A stretch of 64,000 nt of DNA from Clostridiales bacterium (GTDB taxonomy: Bacteria; Bacillota; Clostridia; Lachnospirales; Lachnospiraceae): the NCBI GenBank assembly GCA_020859985.1, contig JAJBVD010000078.1, forward strand, positions 25,728 through 89,727, given 5' to 3'. The notes under the pieces are model-generated. The model was not told the origin of the DNA, did not search any database, and was given only the letters and a program-made list of their open reading frames with translations. The stretch's first letter is position 1. The number at the start of each line of letters is the position of its first letter. Positions 35,401-44,121 of this stretch are shown here, piece after piece. The translations under genes were made by a program, and so were the position numbers.

Positions 35401-35882
35401 ACAACGTGATTTTTGCCTGGGACGAGCTGAAGGAGTTGGCAAAGACCAGCCTGGAGAGCGCCCGCGGGCGGCTTCTCGATCTGATGAGTAATTATCAGGG
35501 CTACAAAAACAATTACCTGATCGTGGTGTTTGACGCGTACCGGGTAGAAGGCCATGCGACGGAGATTTCCCGCTATCATAATATTTATGTCGTTTTCACA
35601 AAGGAAGCGGAGACCGCCGATCAGTATATCGAGAAGACAGTGCGTCTCATCAACCGCAAATATCATGTGATCGTGGCGACTTCAGATGCGCTCGAACAGG
35701 TCATTATCCTCGGCGCGGGAGCGTCCCGTATGTCCGCGCGGGGGCTGCATGATGAAGTGGATCTGATGCTGAAGGACCTGCGCGAAAATTATATGAACGG
35801 CGTGAATACGACTTCGGGCGGTTCAAAGGCATATCTGCTTGACGGGCGGGAGGATATGCGGGAAGCGCTGCCGGAGGATTAA
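32460..35882 (+). CDS. EF-G/TetM-like translational GTPase fused to a NYN (Rae1/YacP-like) endonuclease domain
   Basis: An 1140-residue protein. Residues 1-860 are an EF-G/ribosomal-protection-type GTPase: AHVDAGKTT (G1, 19-27), ERERGITIFSKQA (switch I), DTPGHVDFSAEM (G3, about 135), NKMD (G4), then domains II-V ending in QSELLSYTKGRGRLFCRMSGYEE. Residues about 970-1115 are a NYN/PIN-like nuclease: LLVDGYNVIFAW, LIVVFDAYR, FTKEAETADQYIE, VATSDALEQ, with all four acidic positions present. In B. subtilis the stand-alone Rae1 (YacP) cuts mRNA in the ribosomal A site, the place EF-G-like factors enter. Five Gly/Ser/Arg-rich insertions interrupt the GTPase. TetM is about 640 residues and has no nuclease; antibiotic protection is therefore not assumed. 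Confidence 0.85.
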   Translation: MGNQAEKTEKRRICAGLLAHVDAGKTTLAEGILYLTGGIRHLGRVDHQDAFFDNFALERERGITIFSKQAQVVLRPGMSAAAGHTAAASREGALKSSVSRERIPGVTASCEETRGCFSPRKEEPEDSALYLTILDTPGHVDFSAEMERTLQVLDYAVLVISGADGVQSHVEALWRLLARYEIPVFLFVNKMDQPGTDRAALLAELTQKLDERCVDFSGPKAIESMSGRAALKDTASRSASSKRNVEDGGEDSDYFASEEFQEALAMCDEELLEIYASGETIGTEAIRSAIAARKIFPCYFGSALKLWGVQELLDGIRVYSVSKEYPDEFGARVFKITRDAQGNRLTHMKITGGTLRVKDVLTNRRKGESPGSGGKGESSGTDGLSERVGGAVWEEKVNQIRIFSGAGYEAVSEAGAGSICAVTGLEHTYAGEGLGAEPEGELPVLEPVLSYRIELPEGTDVHQAFRQLKQLEEEEPQLHITWVSGAGRHMTDGGSALRSDERNSGGRSAGAAAAPQSDNTAPGKDSRMGSGTGEIHAQLMGEVQIEILQSMIRDRFGLAVKFGEGSILYRETIAAPVVGMGHFEPLRHYAEVHLLMEPAERGSGLQFDSVCSVDDLALNWQRLILTHLEEKTHLGVLTGSEITDMKITLIAGRAHQKHTEGGDFRQATYRAVRQGLCRAQSVLLEPVYSFRMEVPMESVGRALSDIQRMYGTAEPPELMQSPRGYKDAGGGAAIPGTAGMSDGSISSGSSSSSGAGSPNSAAGSAGGDWMVIRGTAPVVTMRGYQSELLSYTKGRGRLFCRMSGYEECHNAQEVIETRAYNAEADLENPCGSVFCAHGAGFVVNWEDVPDYVHIAGTDAFAENTFAEDAFLEDAEVSLRGKSLLRDFAGDSSREGNVSGREMPRSVRTSAAPAPSVSDEELKQIFERTYGESKWDTNRSRYGSGSGTGRTSDAEGTVRDFNRKRKPARLAGAEECLLVDGYNVIFAWDELKELAKTSLESARGRLLDLMSNYQGYKNNYLIVVFDAYRVEGHATEISRYHNIYVVFTKEAETADQYIEKTVRLINRKYHVIVATSDALEQVIILGAGASRMSARGLHDEVDLMLKDLRENYMNGVNTTSGGSKAYLLDGREDMREALPED

Positions 35883-35918
35883 GAACAGCAGGCCGCAGAA
35901 AAATTTAAATTATTTTCT

Positions 35919-35947
35919 TGCAATCTATGCCGTGATTCTGTATGATG
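35919..35947 (+). promoter_or_regulatory. Promoter of the FGGY kinase gene
   Basis: TTGCAA, 17 bases, TATGAT. A perfect 10-bp hairpin (GCTGCGTAAT / ATTACGCAGC, 35967-35994) lies in the leader right after it, without a T-run. Confidence 0.65.
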
Positions 35948-36073
35948 AGATTATCAGTTAAGACGGCTGCGTAATGGTTCGGTATTACGCAGCGGCAAAA
36001 TAAATCGCAGGATTCGTGCGTCAGTTCCAAAAGACGGCGGTGTTCCTGCAAAAATGGACAGGAGGTTATTTCA

Positions 36074-37678
36074 ATGAGCTTCGATAAGGAAAATGCAAAG
36101 AAGACGATCGAGAACGGCAAGGCGGTTCTTGGTCTGGAGTTTGGTTCCACGAGAATCAAGGCGGTGCTGGTGGATGAGGCGAATCAGCCGATCGCTTCCG
36201 GCAGCCATGAGTGGGAAAATCAGCTGGTGAACGGTGTCTGGACATACAGCCTGGATGCAATCTGGGGCGGACTTCAGGACTGCTACAGCGATCTGGCAGC
36301 GGATGTGAGAAAGAAATACGGCATAGTGATCGAGAACCTCGCAGCGATCGGCTTCAGCGCAATGATGCATGGCTATCTTGCGTTTGATAAGAATGATCAG
36401 CTTCTGGTGCCGTTCCGCACCTGGAGAAATACGATCACAGAGCAGGCATCCAAAGAACTGCTGGATCTGTTTCAGTTCAATATTCCGCAGAGATGGAGCA
36501 TCTCCCATCTGTATCAGGCAATCTTGAATGGCGAGGAGCATGTGAAGGATGTCGCATTCTTTACGACGCTGGCGGGCTACATACACTGGCAGATGACCGG
36601 GCAGAAAGTGATCGGTATCGGCGACGCATCCGGTATGTTCCCGATCGACAGTGAGACCAGAGATTATAATCAGAAGATGATCGACCAGTTTGACGCGCTG
36701 GTCGCGCCGAAGGGCTATCCGTGGAAGCTGCGCGATATTTTGCCGAAGGCGCTTCTTGCAGGCGAAGACGCTGGTGTTCTCACGGAAGAAGGCGCGAAGA
36801 AGCTGGATGTATCCGGTATGTTAAAACCCGGCGTTCCGATCGCTCCGCCGGAAGGCGATGCGGGTACCGGTATGGCTGCGACCAACAGCGTGGCGGTCCG
36901 CACCGGCAACGTATCCGCGGGTACTTCTGTATTTGCGATGATCGTGCTGGAAAAAGAACTTTCCAAGGCATATCCGGAGATCGACATGGTGACGACGCCG
37001 ACCGGCGACGCGGTAGCGATGGTACACTGCAACAATTGCACCTCCGATCTGAATGCGTGGGTGGGCCTGTTCCGTGAGTTTTCAGAGACATTTGGCCTGG
37101 AAGTAGATATGAATCATCTGTTTGGCACCCTTTATAATAAGGCGCTCGAAGGGGATAAAGACTGCGGCGGTATCGTTGCGTACAATTATTTCGCGGGCGA
37201 GCCGGTGACCGGCCTGAATGAGGGACGTCCGCTCGTGGTGCGTACCCCGGACGCGAAATTCAACCTTGCAAACTTTATGCGCGCGAACCTGTACGCTTCT
37301 CTTTCCACGCTGAAGATCGGTCTCGATCTTCTGCTGAAGAATGAGGATGTAAAGGTAGACCGGATCATGGGACACGGCGGTCTCTTTAAGACAAAGGGCG
37401 TCGGCCAGAGCATTCTTGCGGCAGCGATGGATTCGCCGGTATCCGTGATGGAGACGGCAGGAGAGGGCGGCCCGTGGGGCATGGCGCTTCTGGCTTCTTA
37501 CCTCGTTAACAAAAAAGACGGAGAGTCTCTGGATGCGTTCCTCAATGAGAAGGTATTCGCGGGCAGCGAGGGCGTAGAGATTCAGCCGGATCCGGCGGAT
37601 GTGGCCGGTTTCGACCAGTACATTGAGAGCTACAAGTCCGGCATCGCGATCGAGAAAGCGGCGGTCGAGTCGATCTGA
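36074..37678 (+). CDS. FGGY-family carbohydrate kinase
   Basis: A 534-residue sugar kinase of the FGGY fold (xylulokinase, ribulokinase, gluconokinase group). [17 protein letters not shown] is the N-terminal phosphate loop; [10 protein letters not shown], the [12 protein letters not shown] segment and [14 protein letters not shown], and the C-terminal [14 protein letters not shown] and [16 protein letters not shown] are the adenine-binding region. No sugar-specific neighbour is present, so the substrate remains open. GGAGG lies before the ATG. Rubrerythrin follows 17 bases later. Confidence 0.85.
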   Translation: MSFDKENAKKTIENGKAVLGLEFGSTRIKAVLVDEANQPIASGSHEWENQLVNGVWTYSLDAIWGGLQDCYSDLAADVRKKYGIVIENLAAIGFSAMMHGYLAFDKNDQLLVPFRTWRNTITEQASKELLDLFQFNIPQRWSISHLYQAILNGEEHVKDVAFFTTLAGYIHWQMTGQKVIGIGDASGMFPIDSETRDYNQKMIDQFDALVAPKGYPWKLRDILPKALLAGEDAGVLTEEGAKKLDVSGMLKPGVPIAPPEGDAGTGMAATNSVAVRTGNVSAGTSVFAMIVLEKELSKAYPEIDMVTTPTGDAVAMVHCNNCTSDLNAWVGLFREFSETFGLEVDMNHLFGTLYNKALEGDKDCGGIVAYNYFAGEPVTGLNEGRPLVVRTPDAKFNLANFMRANLYASLSTLKIGLDLLLKNEDVKVDRIMGHGGLFKTKGVGQSILAAAMDSPVSVMETAGEGGPWGMALLASYLVNKKDGESLDAFLNEKVFAGSEGVEIQPDPADVAGFDQYIESYKSGIAIEKAAVESI

Positions 37679-37695
37679 GGATAAGGAGGGATATT

Positions 37696-38232
37696 ATGAG
37701 CAAATACGCAGGAACACAGACAGAAAAGAATCTTCAGGCGGCGTTTTCCGGTGAGTCCGAGGCGAGAAACAAATATACCTATTTTGCCTCCACGGCGAAA
37801 AAAGAAGGCTATGAGCAGATAGCAGCTCTGTTCCAGAAGACGGCGGACAACGAGAAAGAGCACGCAAAGATGTGGTTCAAGGAGCTGGAGGGGATCGGCA
37901 ATACGGCGGCGAACCTGCTTGCTGCGGCAGAAGGCGAGAATTACGAGTGGACCGACATGTATGAGGGCTTTGCAAAGACTGCCGAGGAGGAAGGCTTCAA
38001 AGAGTTGGCAGCAAAATTCCGCCTGGTAGCAGCGGTAGAGAAGCATCATGAGGAGCGTTATCGAGCACTGCTGAAGAACGTTGAGACGGCGCAGGTGTTT
38101 GAAAAGAGTGAGGTGAAGGTCTGGGAGTGCCGCAACTGCGGACACATTGTGGTAGGCACAAAGGCTCCGGAGGTTTGCCCGACCTGCAATCATCCGCAGA
38201 GTTATTTCGAGGTGCACGCGGAGAACTATTGA
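37696..38232 (+). CDS. rbr: Rubrerythrin
   Basis: A 178-residue non-haem di-iron peroxidase that removes hydrogen peroxide in anaerobes. The ferritin-like part has the iron ligands in [34 protein letters not shown] and VEKHHEERY. The C-terminal rubredoxin-like knuckle [12 protein letters not shown]...[11 protein letters not shown] holds an Fe(Cys)4 centre. AAGGAGG before the ATG. It is close enough to the FGGY kinase to be co-transcribed. A terminator lies about 120 bases downstream. Confidence 0.93.
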   Translation: MSKYAGTQTEKNLQAAFSGESEARNKYTYFASTAKKEGYEQIAALFQKTADNEKEHAKMWFKELEGIGNTAANLLAAAEGENYEWTDMYEGFAKTAEEEGFKELAAKFRLVAAVEKHHEERYRALLKNVETAQVFEKSEVKVWECRNCGHIVVGTKAPEVCPTCNHPQSYFEVHAENY

Positions 38233-38235
38233 TAT

Positions 38236-38348
38236 AGGTCGCAGCTTCGTTTTGCGAAGCTGTGACGCAGGCTGCCGCATCGCCCACAGGGCGATTCTGC
38301 ATGCGGCGGCTTTCCCGATATATGTCACAGATTTGTTTTGCAAATCCG
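38236..38348. repeat. Multi-hairpin intergenic segment after rubrerythrin
   Basis: Two similar hairpins, GTCGCAGCTTCGTTTTGCG... and GTCACAGATTTGTTTTGCA..., both with a GTTTTGC loop, flank a third, CGCCCACAGGGCG. The pattern looks like a decayed tandem structure. Confidence 0.6.
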
Positions 38349-38386
38349 ACCCGCAGCTTACCATTCATGGGGGCTGCGGGTTTTTC
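38349..38386 (+). terminator. Terminator downstream of rubrerythrin
   Basis: ACCCGCAGC / GCTGCGGGT stem followed by TTTTCT. Confidence 0.85.
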
Positions 38387-38434
38387 TGTTCGAACAGCAG
38401 GCCACAGACCCGATGCTGTTCTGAACTGTTTTAC
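38387..38434. repeat. Degenerate relative of the dispersed palindrome
   Basis: GAACAGCAGGCCACAG and ATGCTGTTCTGAACTG, matching the 50454-50525 copy in its inner part. Confidence 0.6.
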
Positions 38435-38444
38435 AAAAAAACAC

Positions 38445-38473
38445 TTGCAAAATGCAATTCATTCCTTTATAAT
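38445..38473 (+). promoter_or_regulatory. Promoter of the metallo-beta-lactamase gene
   Basis: TTGCAA, 17 bases, TATAAT. It places the start of transcription near 38480, so the ORF-track start at 38262 cannot be used. Confidence 0.75.
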
Positions 38474-38573
38474 AGTCCATGAAATCGAACATATGTTTGT
38501 AATCCGCGCAAAGCAGGAGATGAGTTTCGTATCTATGAAGGTATTGAACGGTTACGTAAGGAATTGGTATGGT

Positions 38574-39875
38574 ATGAAGAAAAAGAAATTCGGAAAACCG
38601 ACACTCTTTTTTATAATCTGCTGGTTTTTGATCAGTCTTTGGCATGGGGGATTCTTCAGTGAGAACGAGCTGACAGAATATGCCGCAGGAAGTTCAAAGG
38701 CCGCAGAGAATGAGGAAGCTTCGTTTGAGATCCATATCCTTGATGTCGGGCAGGGCTTAAGCGTCCTCGTGGAAGCGGACGGATATTTTATGTTGTATGA
38801 CGGAGGAGGACGAGAATACTCTTCCTACGTGGTAGCATATCTGAAAGAGAATGGCATTGATACGCTTTCGTATCTCGTTGCCTCTCATTACGATGAAGAT
38901 CATATAAGCGGCCTGGTTGGTGTTCTCAATACGACTACGGTGAAGACTGCCCTGACCCCCGATTATGCGGCAGACAGCGACATTTATCAGTCTTTTCGCT
39001 CCATGCTGGAAAGCAGCGACGCGGCGGAAATTCATCCGGCGGCAGGCGACGCGTATCAGCTTGGCTCAGCCGTGATACAGATTCTAAGCCCTACGGCTTA
39101 TACATATGAGGATGAGAATGACAACTCTATTGCGCTACGCATTGAATATGGAGGTTTTAGCTGCATCCTTACCGGCGACGCGGGAGAAGCGGCTGAAGCG
39201 GATATGATCGCGTCAGGATACATCCTGGACTCTGACCTGTACGTTGCGGGTCACCATGGGAGCTCTTCTTCCTCCTCAGAAGCTTTTGTCAGTGCCATTT
39301 CTCCCGACTATGTCGTGATCAGCGCGGGGGCAGGCAACTCCTACGGGCATCCGACAGAAAGGACTCTGTCGACGATAAAGCAGTCCGGAGCAGAATTGTA
39401 TCGCACGGATGTGCAGGGAGAGATCATCTGTTACACGGATGGAATGAGTACAGATGGGACGAATACAGAGGGGTCAGATAGTGTAGCAGATACGGGCGAA
39501 GCGAACTGCTGGTTTAACGCAGCTGCCTGCAGCAATTGGCAGTCCGGGACGGAACTTTTGCAGGAACTGGGCGTGTCATCGGATACCTTCTCTGGATCGT
39601 CGGAAGAAACGTCATCGGGCACTTTGATCGGATCATCAGAGGAAACATCATCGGACTCCTCGTCAGACAATTCGGCAGGCACGGCAGAGGAATCCGGCAA
39701 TGAGGCGGATTCGGCTATAATGGAATACGTGCTGAATACGCGTTCCATGAAGTTTCACTATCCGGACTGTCAGAGTGTGTCTCTGATGAGTGAAGCAAAC
39801 AAGGAGACGGTCACGGCCGACAGAGAGACTCTGATAGAAGAAGGGTATTCGCCATGCGGGAACTGCCATCCCTGA
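38574..39875 (+). CDS. Secreted ComEC/Rec2-like metallo-beta-lactamase protein
   Basis: From ATG 38574 (AAGGA upstream) the protein has 433 residues with an N-terminal membrane helix (PTLFFIICWFLISLW). The hydrolase domain resembles the lactamase domain of ComEC: HILDVGQGLSVLV, YDGGGRE, SHYDEDHISGL (metal ligands), ILTGDAGE and GHHGSSSSSSEAF...NSYGHPTE. A Ser/Glu/Thr linker with a repeated GSSEETSS follows, then a C-terminal zinc-like module (FHYPDCQSV...SPCGNCHP) as seen in Ada-type domains. A nuclease or phosphodiesterase role outside the cell is likely but the substrate is unknown. ATG 38490 is an alternative start. Confidence 0.8.
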   Translation: MKKKKFGKPTLFFIICWFLISLWHGGFFSENELTEYAAGSSKAAENEEASFEIHILDVGQGLSVLVEADGYFMLYDGGGREYSSYVVAYLKENGIDTLSYLVASHYDEDHISGLVGVLNTTTVKTALTPDYAADSDIYQSFRSMLESSDAAEIHPAAGDAYQLGSAVIQILSPTAYTYEDENDNSIALRIEYGGFSCILTGDAGEAAEADMIASGYILDSDLYVAGHHGSSSSSSEAFVSAISPDYVVISAGAGNSYGHPTERTLSTIKQSGAELYRTDVQGEIICYTDGMSTDGTNTEGSDSVADTGEANCWFNAAACSNWQSGTELLQELGVSSDTFSGSSEETSSGTLIGSSEETSSDSSSDNSAGTAEESGNEADSAIMEYVLNTRSMKFHYPDCQSVSLMSEANKETVTADRETLIEEGYSPCGNCHP

Positions 39876-39881
39876 TGTCAT

Positions 39882-39908
39882 ATAACTGTTCAGTATCTTT
39901 ACAGTTAC
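39882..39908. repeat. 27-bp dispersed palindrome after the lactamase gene
   Basis: ATAACTGTTCAG and CTTTACAGTTAC arms with a 3-base centre. Confidence 0.8.
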
Positions 39909-40049
39909 GAGGATGCCTGGTGATATATTGGAATCAATTGCCGATTCGGAAAAATCCATCATCCGGAACGGATTGTCTGATTCTCAAACCGGGGTGGATG
40001 TAGTATAATCATAACAATTTTCTAAATGAGATAAAGGAGAGGACTCATT

Positions 40050-40757
40050 ATGATGATGTATTATGCAATGCTTCTGATCGGGCTGATCTATCTGGTGCTG
40101 ATGATTGTCATGCGGGTACAGCATGGATCGAACTGGCAGGCTACCGTTCTCAAAGCCTTTACCAGCTTCTTTTTCCTGATGACACTTGGTGCTGCGATCC
40201 TGACGGAACGGGTGCATCTGCAGTTTGCCGTTTTCATTGGCGGCGGTCTGCTGCTGGGGCTGCTGGGGGATATCTGGCTCGATCTGAAATATCTGTATCC
40301 CCTGGATTTGGATATCTGGACGATGATGGGCTTTCTGATGTTTCTGGTGGGCCATTTCTTTTATCTGGCGGCGGTATTTCTTACGGTTGGCATTCAGGCT
40401 GCAGCCCTGATCGCTGGACTTGTCGGCGCAATCTTTGCAATCATTTTTATTTATGTCGGAGAGAAGCCGATGCATCTTAACTATGGGAAATTTAAGACCA
40501 TATCCGCGGTCTATGGTTCGGTTCTCTTTTTTATGGCTGTGTATACGCTTGGGTGTGCAATCCTTCTGCACAATCTCGGCCTGCTGGTCATGGGGATTGG
40601 CGGCGGCCTGTTTCTGCTCTCGGATCTGGTACTCTCCAATATTTATTTTGGAGAAGGAGAGCATGGACCCGCCTGGGTCGCGGTTAATTATGTCCTGTAT
40701 TATGCGGGACAGTATATGATCGCGTCGTCTGTGCTGTGGATCGGGGATGTGTTTTAA
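40050..40757 (+). CDS. YhhN family membrane protein (lysoplasmalogenase-like)
   Basis: A 235-residue protein with about eight helices. The conserved acidic signature GDIWLDLKYL, the VGHFFYLAAV helix and LFLLSDLVLSNIYF match YhhN/TMEM86. Human TMEM86B hydrolyses lysoplasmalogens. Plasmalogen lipids are common in anaerobic Clostridia, so a lipid-turnover role is plausible. AAGGAGAGG precedes the ATG; a weak promoter (TTCTCA/TATAAT) may lie at 39981-40009. Confidence 0.8.
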   Translation: MMMYYAMLLIGLIYLVLMIVMRVQHGSNWQATVLKAFTSFFFLMTLGAAILTERVHLQFAVFIGGGLLLGLLGDIWLDLKYLYPLDLDIWTMMGFLMFLVGHFFYLAAVFLTVGIQAAALIAGLVGAIFAIIFIYVGEKPMHLNYGKFKTISAVYGSVLFFMAVYTLGCAILLHNLGLLVMGIGGGLFLLSDLVLSNIYFGEGEHGPAWVAVNYVLYYAGQYMIASSVLWIGDVF

Positions 40758-40773
40758 AAAAGATAGAAATAAG

Positions 40774-40802
40774 TTGAAAAACAGGTTAAAAGCGGTTATA
40801 TT
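40774..40802 (+). promoter_or_regulatory. Promoter of the ECF transporter operon
   Basis: TTGAAA, 17 bases, TATATT. A weak GTAAAA/TTTTAC hairpin followed by a T-run sits right after it (40803-40830) and could attenuate. No known riboswitch core is seen in the short leader. Confidence 0.65.
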
Positions 40803-40853
40803 GTAAAAGGTTGTTTTACACTTTTTTTACAAATCCTAAGAGGAGGAACGGTT

Positions 40854-41408
40854 ATGGAGAAAAAATTTGGGATCAAAGAAGTAGTTGCCATCGGTATCGG
40901 CACGGCGCTGTTCGTGGTACTGACGAATGTACAGATTCCGGTCGGGTTTATCCCGAACACAGCAATGCAGACGCGTGTACCGGTGCTGGCGTTTTTTGCG
41001 GCAATCTTTGGACCGGTAGTCGGCGGTGCGATCGGACTGATCGGGCATGCGCTTGGAGATGCGCTGTTCTATGGAAGCGTGTGGTGGAGCTGGGTATTCC
41101 CGGACGCGCTGTTTGGTCTGGCAGTCGGCCTGTTTGTGAAGCAGTATAAGGTACGCGAAGGCGGATTTGACAAAAAGGCGATCGTATTGTTCAATGTCGT
41201 GCAGGTGGTGGCGAATGCAGTGGCATGGATCCTGCTGGCGCCGATTCTGGATATTCTGATCTATGCTGAGCCGGCGAACAAGGTGTTCACGCAGGGTGCG
41301 GTGGCATGTGTATTGAATGTTGTGATCACGGCGATTCTGGGTACGCTGCTTCTGGTGGCATATTCGAAGGTGGGCGCAAAGTCCGGCAGCCTCTCGAAGG
41401 AAGAGTAA
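40854..41408 (+). CDS. ECF transporter S component, UPF0397 family
   Basis: The substrate-binding membrane subunit of an energy-coupling-factor transporter. The 184-residue protein has six helices; KEVVAIGIGTALFVVLTNVQIP and AAIFGPVVGGAIGLIGHALGDAL are the conserved UPF0397 pieces. S components bind a vitamin or other micronutrient; the ligand of UPF0397 is not known to me. The ATPase and T genes follow. RBS GAGGAGGAACGG. A palindrome remnant lies in the 106-base gap to the ATPase gene. Confidence 0.85.
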   Translation: MEKKFGIKEVVAIGIGTALFVVLTNVQIPVGFIPNTAMQTRVPVLAFFAAIFGPVVGGAIGLIGHALGDALFYGSVWWSWVFPDALFGLAVGLFVKQYKVREGGFDKKAIVLFNVVQVVANAVAWILLAPILDILIYAEPANKVFTQGAVACVLNVVITAILGTLLLVAYSKVGAKSGSLSKEE

Positions 41409-41425
41409 TTTGTACTATCGATGTC

Positions 41426-41440
41426 ACTGTTCAGAACAGT
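41426..41440. repeat. Short palindrome remnant ACTGTTC-A-GAACAGT
   Basis: Perfect 7-bp arms built from the dispersed element's words, inside the ECF operon. Confidence 0.6.
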
Positions 41441-41514
41441 AGATGGAAGGGTTACGCCGGGTATCTGATTTTTGATGCTGCGCTGAATGATTGCAAAGCT
41501 ATAAGGACTAAAAT

Positions 41515-43299
41515 ATGAATCCGATCATTGAGTTTAAAGACTATACGTTTAAATATCGGGCACAGAAGGAGCCGACTCTCCGGAATATCGATCTGACGAT
41601 CTATCCCGGGGAGAAGGTTCTGATCGTGGGACCATCCGGGTCTGGGAAATCGACTCTGGTGCACTGCATCAATGGGATGGTTCCTTTTTCATACCCCGGG
41701 GACGCGACCGGTACGCTGACCGTGAAGGATAAGGATCCTGCGAAGACGGGAATTTTCGGGATGTCGAAGATTGTCGGGACAGTGCTGCAGGACACGGACG
41801 GGCAGTTCATCGGACTGACAGTGGCGGAGGATGTCGCTTTTGCGCTGGAGAATGACTGTGTGCCGCAGGACGAGATGTTCAGCATGGTGTACGATGTCGC
41901 CGATGTGGTGGACATCCGGGAGCTTTTACCGAATTCTCCCACAGAGCTGTCCGGCGGGCAGAAGCAGCGCGTATCCATGGCGGGCGTGCTTGTGGACGAT
42001 GTGGACATCCTGCTGTTCGACGAGCCTCTGGCGAATCTGGATCCGGCGACAGGCAAGCGTGCGATCGACCTGATCGATAAGATCTGCCGGGAACGGAGCA
42101 AGACAGTTATCATCATCGAGCACCGGCTGGAGGACGCCTTGTATCGGGACGTCGACCGGATTGTGGTGATCGGAGAAGGACGCGTGGCTGCGGATTGTAC
42201 GCCGGATGAGCTTCTCGCTTCGGATATTCTGATCCGCGAGGGCATCCGTGAGCCGCTGTATGTGACGGCACTCAAGCACGCGGGCTGTACGGTGCGTGCG
42301 GAAGATCATCCGCAGCACATTGAGACGATGAATCTGGATTCCTGTAAGGATCGCGTGAAGGAGTGGTTTGAAGAGGTGGAGCTTCCAGAACCAAAGCCGA
42401 AAAAAGAATCGGCGCTGGAGGTTCTGGATCTGGACTTTTCTTACATATCCGGGCATCCGGTGCTCTCTGATATCCGTTTCCGGATTGAAAAGGGAGAGAT
42501 GCTGGCGATCGTCGGCAAGAACGGTGCAGGAAAGAGTACACTTTCCAATCTGATCTGCGGATTCTTACATCCGGATCGCGGACAGATTCTGCTCAATGGT
42601 TCTGACATTGCGGATAAATCCATCAAAGAGCGCGGGCAGGTCATCGGACTGGTGATGCAGAATCCGAATCAGATGATTTCCAAGCCGATGATTTTCGATG
42701 AGGTAGCGTTGGGACTGCGTGTGCGTGGCGTGCCGGAGGAGGAAGTGAAGGAGCGAGTCTATGACAAGCTGAAGATTTGCGGCCTTTATCCTTTCCGCAA
42801 CTGGCCGGTCTCGGCCCTGAGCTTTGGTCAGAAGAAGCGCGTCACTATCGCCTCGATCCTTGTCATGGATCCGGAGATTCTGATCCTGGATGAGCCGACA
42901 GCGGGGCAGGATTACCGGCATTATACGGAGATTATGGAGTTCTTGAAGGAGCTGAACGAGTCGCTTGGCATCACGATAGTCATGATCACCCATGACATGC
43001 ATCTGATGCTGGAATACACCGATCGCGCTATCGTGATCGCCGACGGGCAGATGATCGCGGACGACACTCCGGCAAATGTACTGACGAACGAGAGTGTAGC
43101 TGATCGGGCCTATCTGAAAAAGACGTCCCTCTACGATCTCGCGGTGCGCTGCGGGATTGAGGATGCATCCGGATTTGTTGAACGGTTTATTTATTATGAG
43201 AGGACTGTAGCGCGAAAGACGGCAAATGAAGGAACGGCAGACGGTGTTTCGAAGGACGGAAATGCAGCAGGAAAGAAGGTGACTTCGGATGGCAGGTAG
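41515..43299 (+). CDS. ECF transporter duplicated ATPase (A1-A2 fusion)
   Basis: A 594-residue protein with two ABC ATPase domains in one chain. Half 1: [39 protein letters not shown]. Half 2 from about residue 300: VGKNGAGKSTL, ALSFGQKKRVTIASI, ILILDEPTAGQD. The second signature is LSFGQ rather than LSGGQ, a difference often seen between EcfA halves. It powers the S/T membrane pair. Its end overlaps the T gene by 11 bases. A polar tail of about 30 residues follows the second domain. Confidence 0.92.
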   Translation: MNPIIEFKDYTFKYRAQKEPTLRNIDLTIYPGEKVLIVGPSGSGKSTLVHCINGMVPFSYPGDATGTLTVKDKDPAKTGIFGMSKIVGTVLQDTDGQFIGLTVAEDVAFALENDCVPQDEMFSMVYDVADVVDIRELLPNSPTELSGGQKQRVSMAGVLVDDVDILLFDEPLANLDPATGKRAIDLIDKICRERSKTVIIIEHRLEDALYRDVDRIVVIGEGRVAADCTPDELLASDILIREGIREPLYVTALKHAGCTVRAEDHPQHIETMNLDSCKDRVKEWFEEVELPEPKPKKESALEVLDLDFSYISGHPVLSDIRFRIEKGEMLAIVGKNGAGKSTLSNLICGFLHPDRGQILLNGSDIADKSIKERGQVIGLVMQNPNQMISKPMIFDEVALGLRVRGVPEEEVKERVYDKLKICGLYPFRNWPVSALSFGQKKRVTIASILVMDPEILILDEPTAGQDYRHYTEIMEFLKELNESLGITIVMITHDMHLMLEYTDRAIVIADGQMIADDTPANVLTNESVADRAYLKKTSLYDLAVRCGIEDASGFVERFIYYERTVARKTANEGTADGVSKDGNAAGKKVTSDGR

Positions 43300-44119
43300 A
43301 CTTCTTACATATATGCCCAAAGAGACATGGATTCATCGGCTTTCCGGTGTCTCCAAGATGATTTTTTTCCTGCTCTGGTCGATCACGGGTATGCTGACCT
43401 ATGATACCCGGATCCTGCTGCTGATGCTGGTGATCAGCCTGGTGATCTTCAAGGTGTCAGAGACTGAATGGAAGCAGGTCGGCACAGTGTTCAAGTTCAT
43501 CCTGCTGTTTCTGTGCCTGAATCTGTTTGCGGTCTGGTTGTTTTCCCCGTATCAGGGGACGACGGTTTACGGCACAAAAACGGTGCTCTTAAAGGTGGTG
43601 GGAGACCACGACATCACTGCGGAGCAGTTGTTCTATGAATTCAACATCATGCTGAAATATTTCACCGTGACGCCGGTGGTGCTCATGTTTATCGTGACGA
43701 CCAATCCGAGTGAATTTGCGGCGAGTTTGAACCGTCTCGGCGTCAGCTACAACATCGGCTATGCGATTGCCATCGCCCTGCGCTATGTTCCGGACGTGCA
43801 GGCAGATTTTACAAAGATCAAGCATGCGCAGGAGGCGCGCGGTATCGAGATGAGTAATAAAGCCTCTATTCCGAGCCGCATTAAGAACATGAGCGCAATC
43901 ATCTTTCCATTGCTTTTTTCCAGCATGGACCGCATTGATGTGGTCAGCAACGCGATGGAGCTGCGCGGCTTCGGCAAGAATAAAAAACGCACCTGGTATA
44001 TGGGGAAAGCACTGGAGCGGAATGATTATATTACGATTGGCTTCGCGCTGGTGTTCATGGTCGCTGGTCTCGCGATCACTTTCGCCGACGGAAGCCGATT
44101 CTGGAATCCATTTTCGTGA
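43289..44119 (+). CDS. ECF transporter T component (EcfT)
   Basis: A 276-residue membrane protein that couples the ATPase to the S subunit. The cytoplasmic coupling segment is clear: ARGIEMSNKASIPSRIKNMSAIIFPLL and DVVSNAMELRGFGKNKKRTWY hold the two A-R-G-like motifs (ARG, LRG) that touch the ATPases. Translation is coupled by an 11-base overlap. The gene ends 2 bases before the convergent ATP-grasp gene with no room for a terminator. Confidence 0.9.
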   Translation: MAGRLLTYMPKETWIHRLSGVSKMIFFLLWSITGMLTYDTRILLLMLVISLVIFKVSETEWKQVGTVFKFILLFLCLNLFAVWLFSPYQGTTVYGTKTVLLKVVGDHDITAEQLFYEFNIMLKYFTVTPVVLMFIVTTNPSEFAASLNRLGVSYNIGYAIAIALRYVPDVQADFTKIKHAQEARGIEMSNKASIPSRIKNMSAIIFPLLFSSMDRIDVVSNAMELRGFGKNKKRTWYMGKALERNDYITIGFALVFMVAGLAITFADGSRFWNPFS

Positions 44120-44121
44120 TG

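Noticed and set aside
32460-35882. Calling the EF-G-like gene tetracycline resistance (tetM)
   Set aside because: Only the general fold is shared; the extra nuclease domain and insertions make a drug-resistance role an unsupported assumption.
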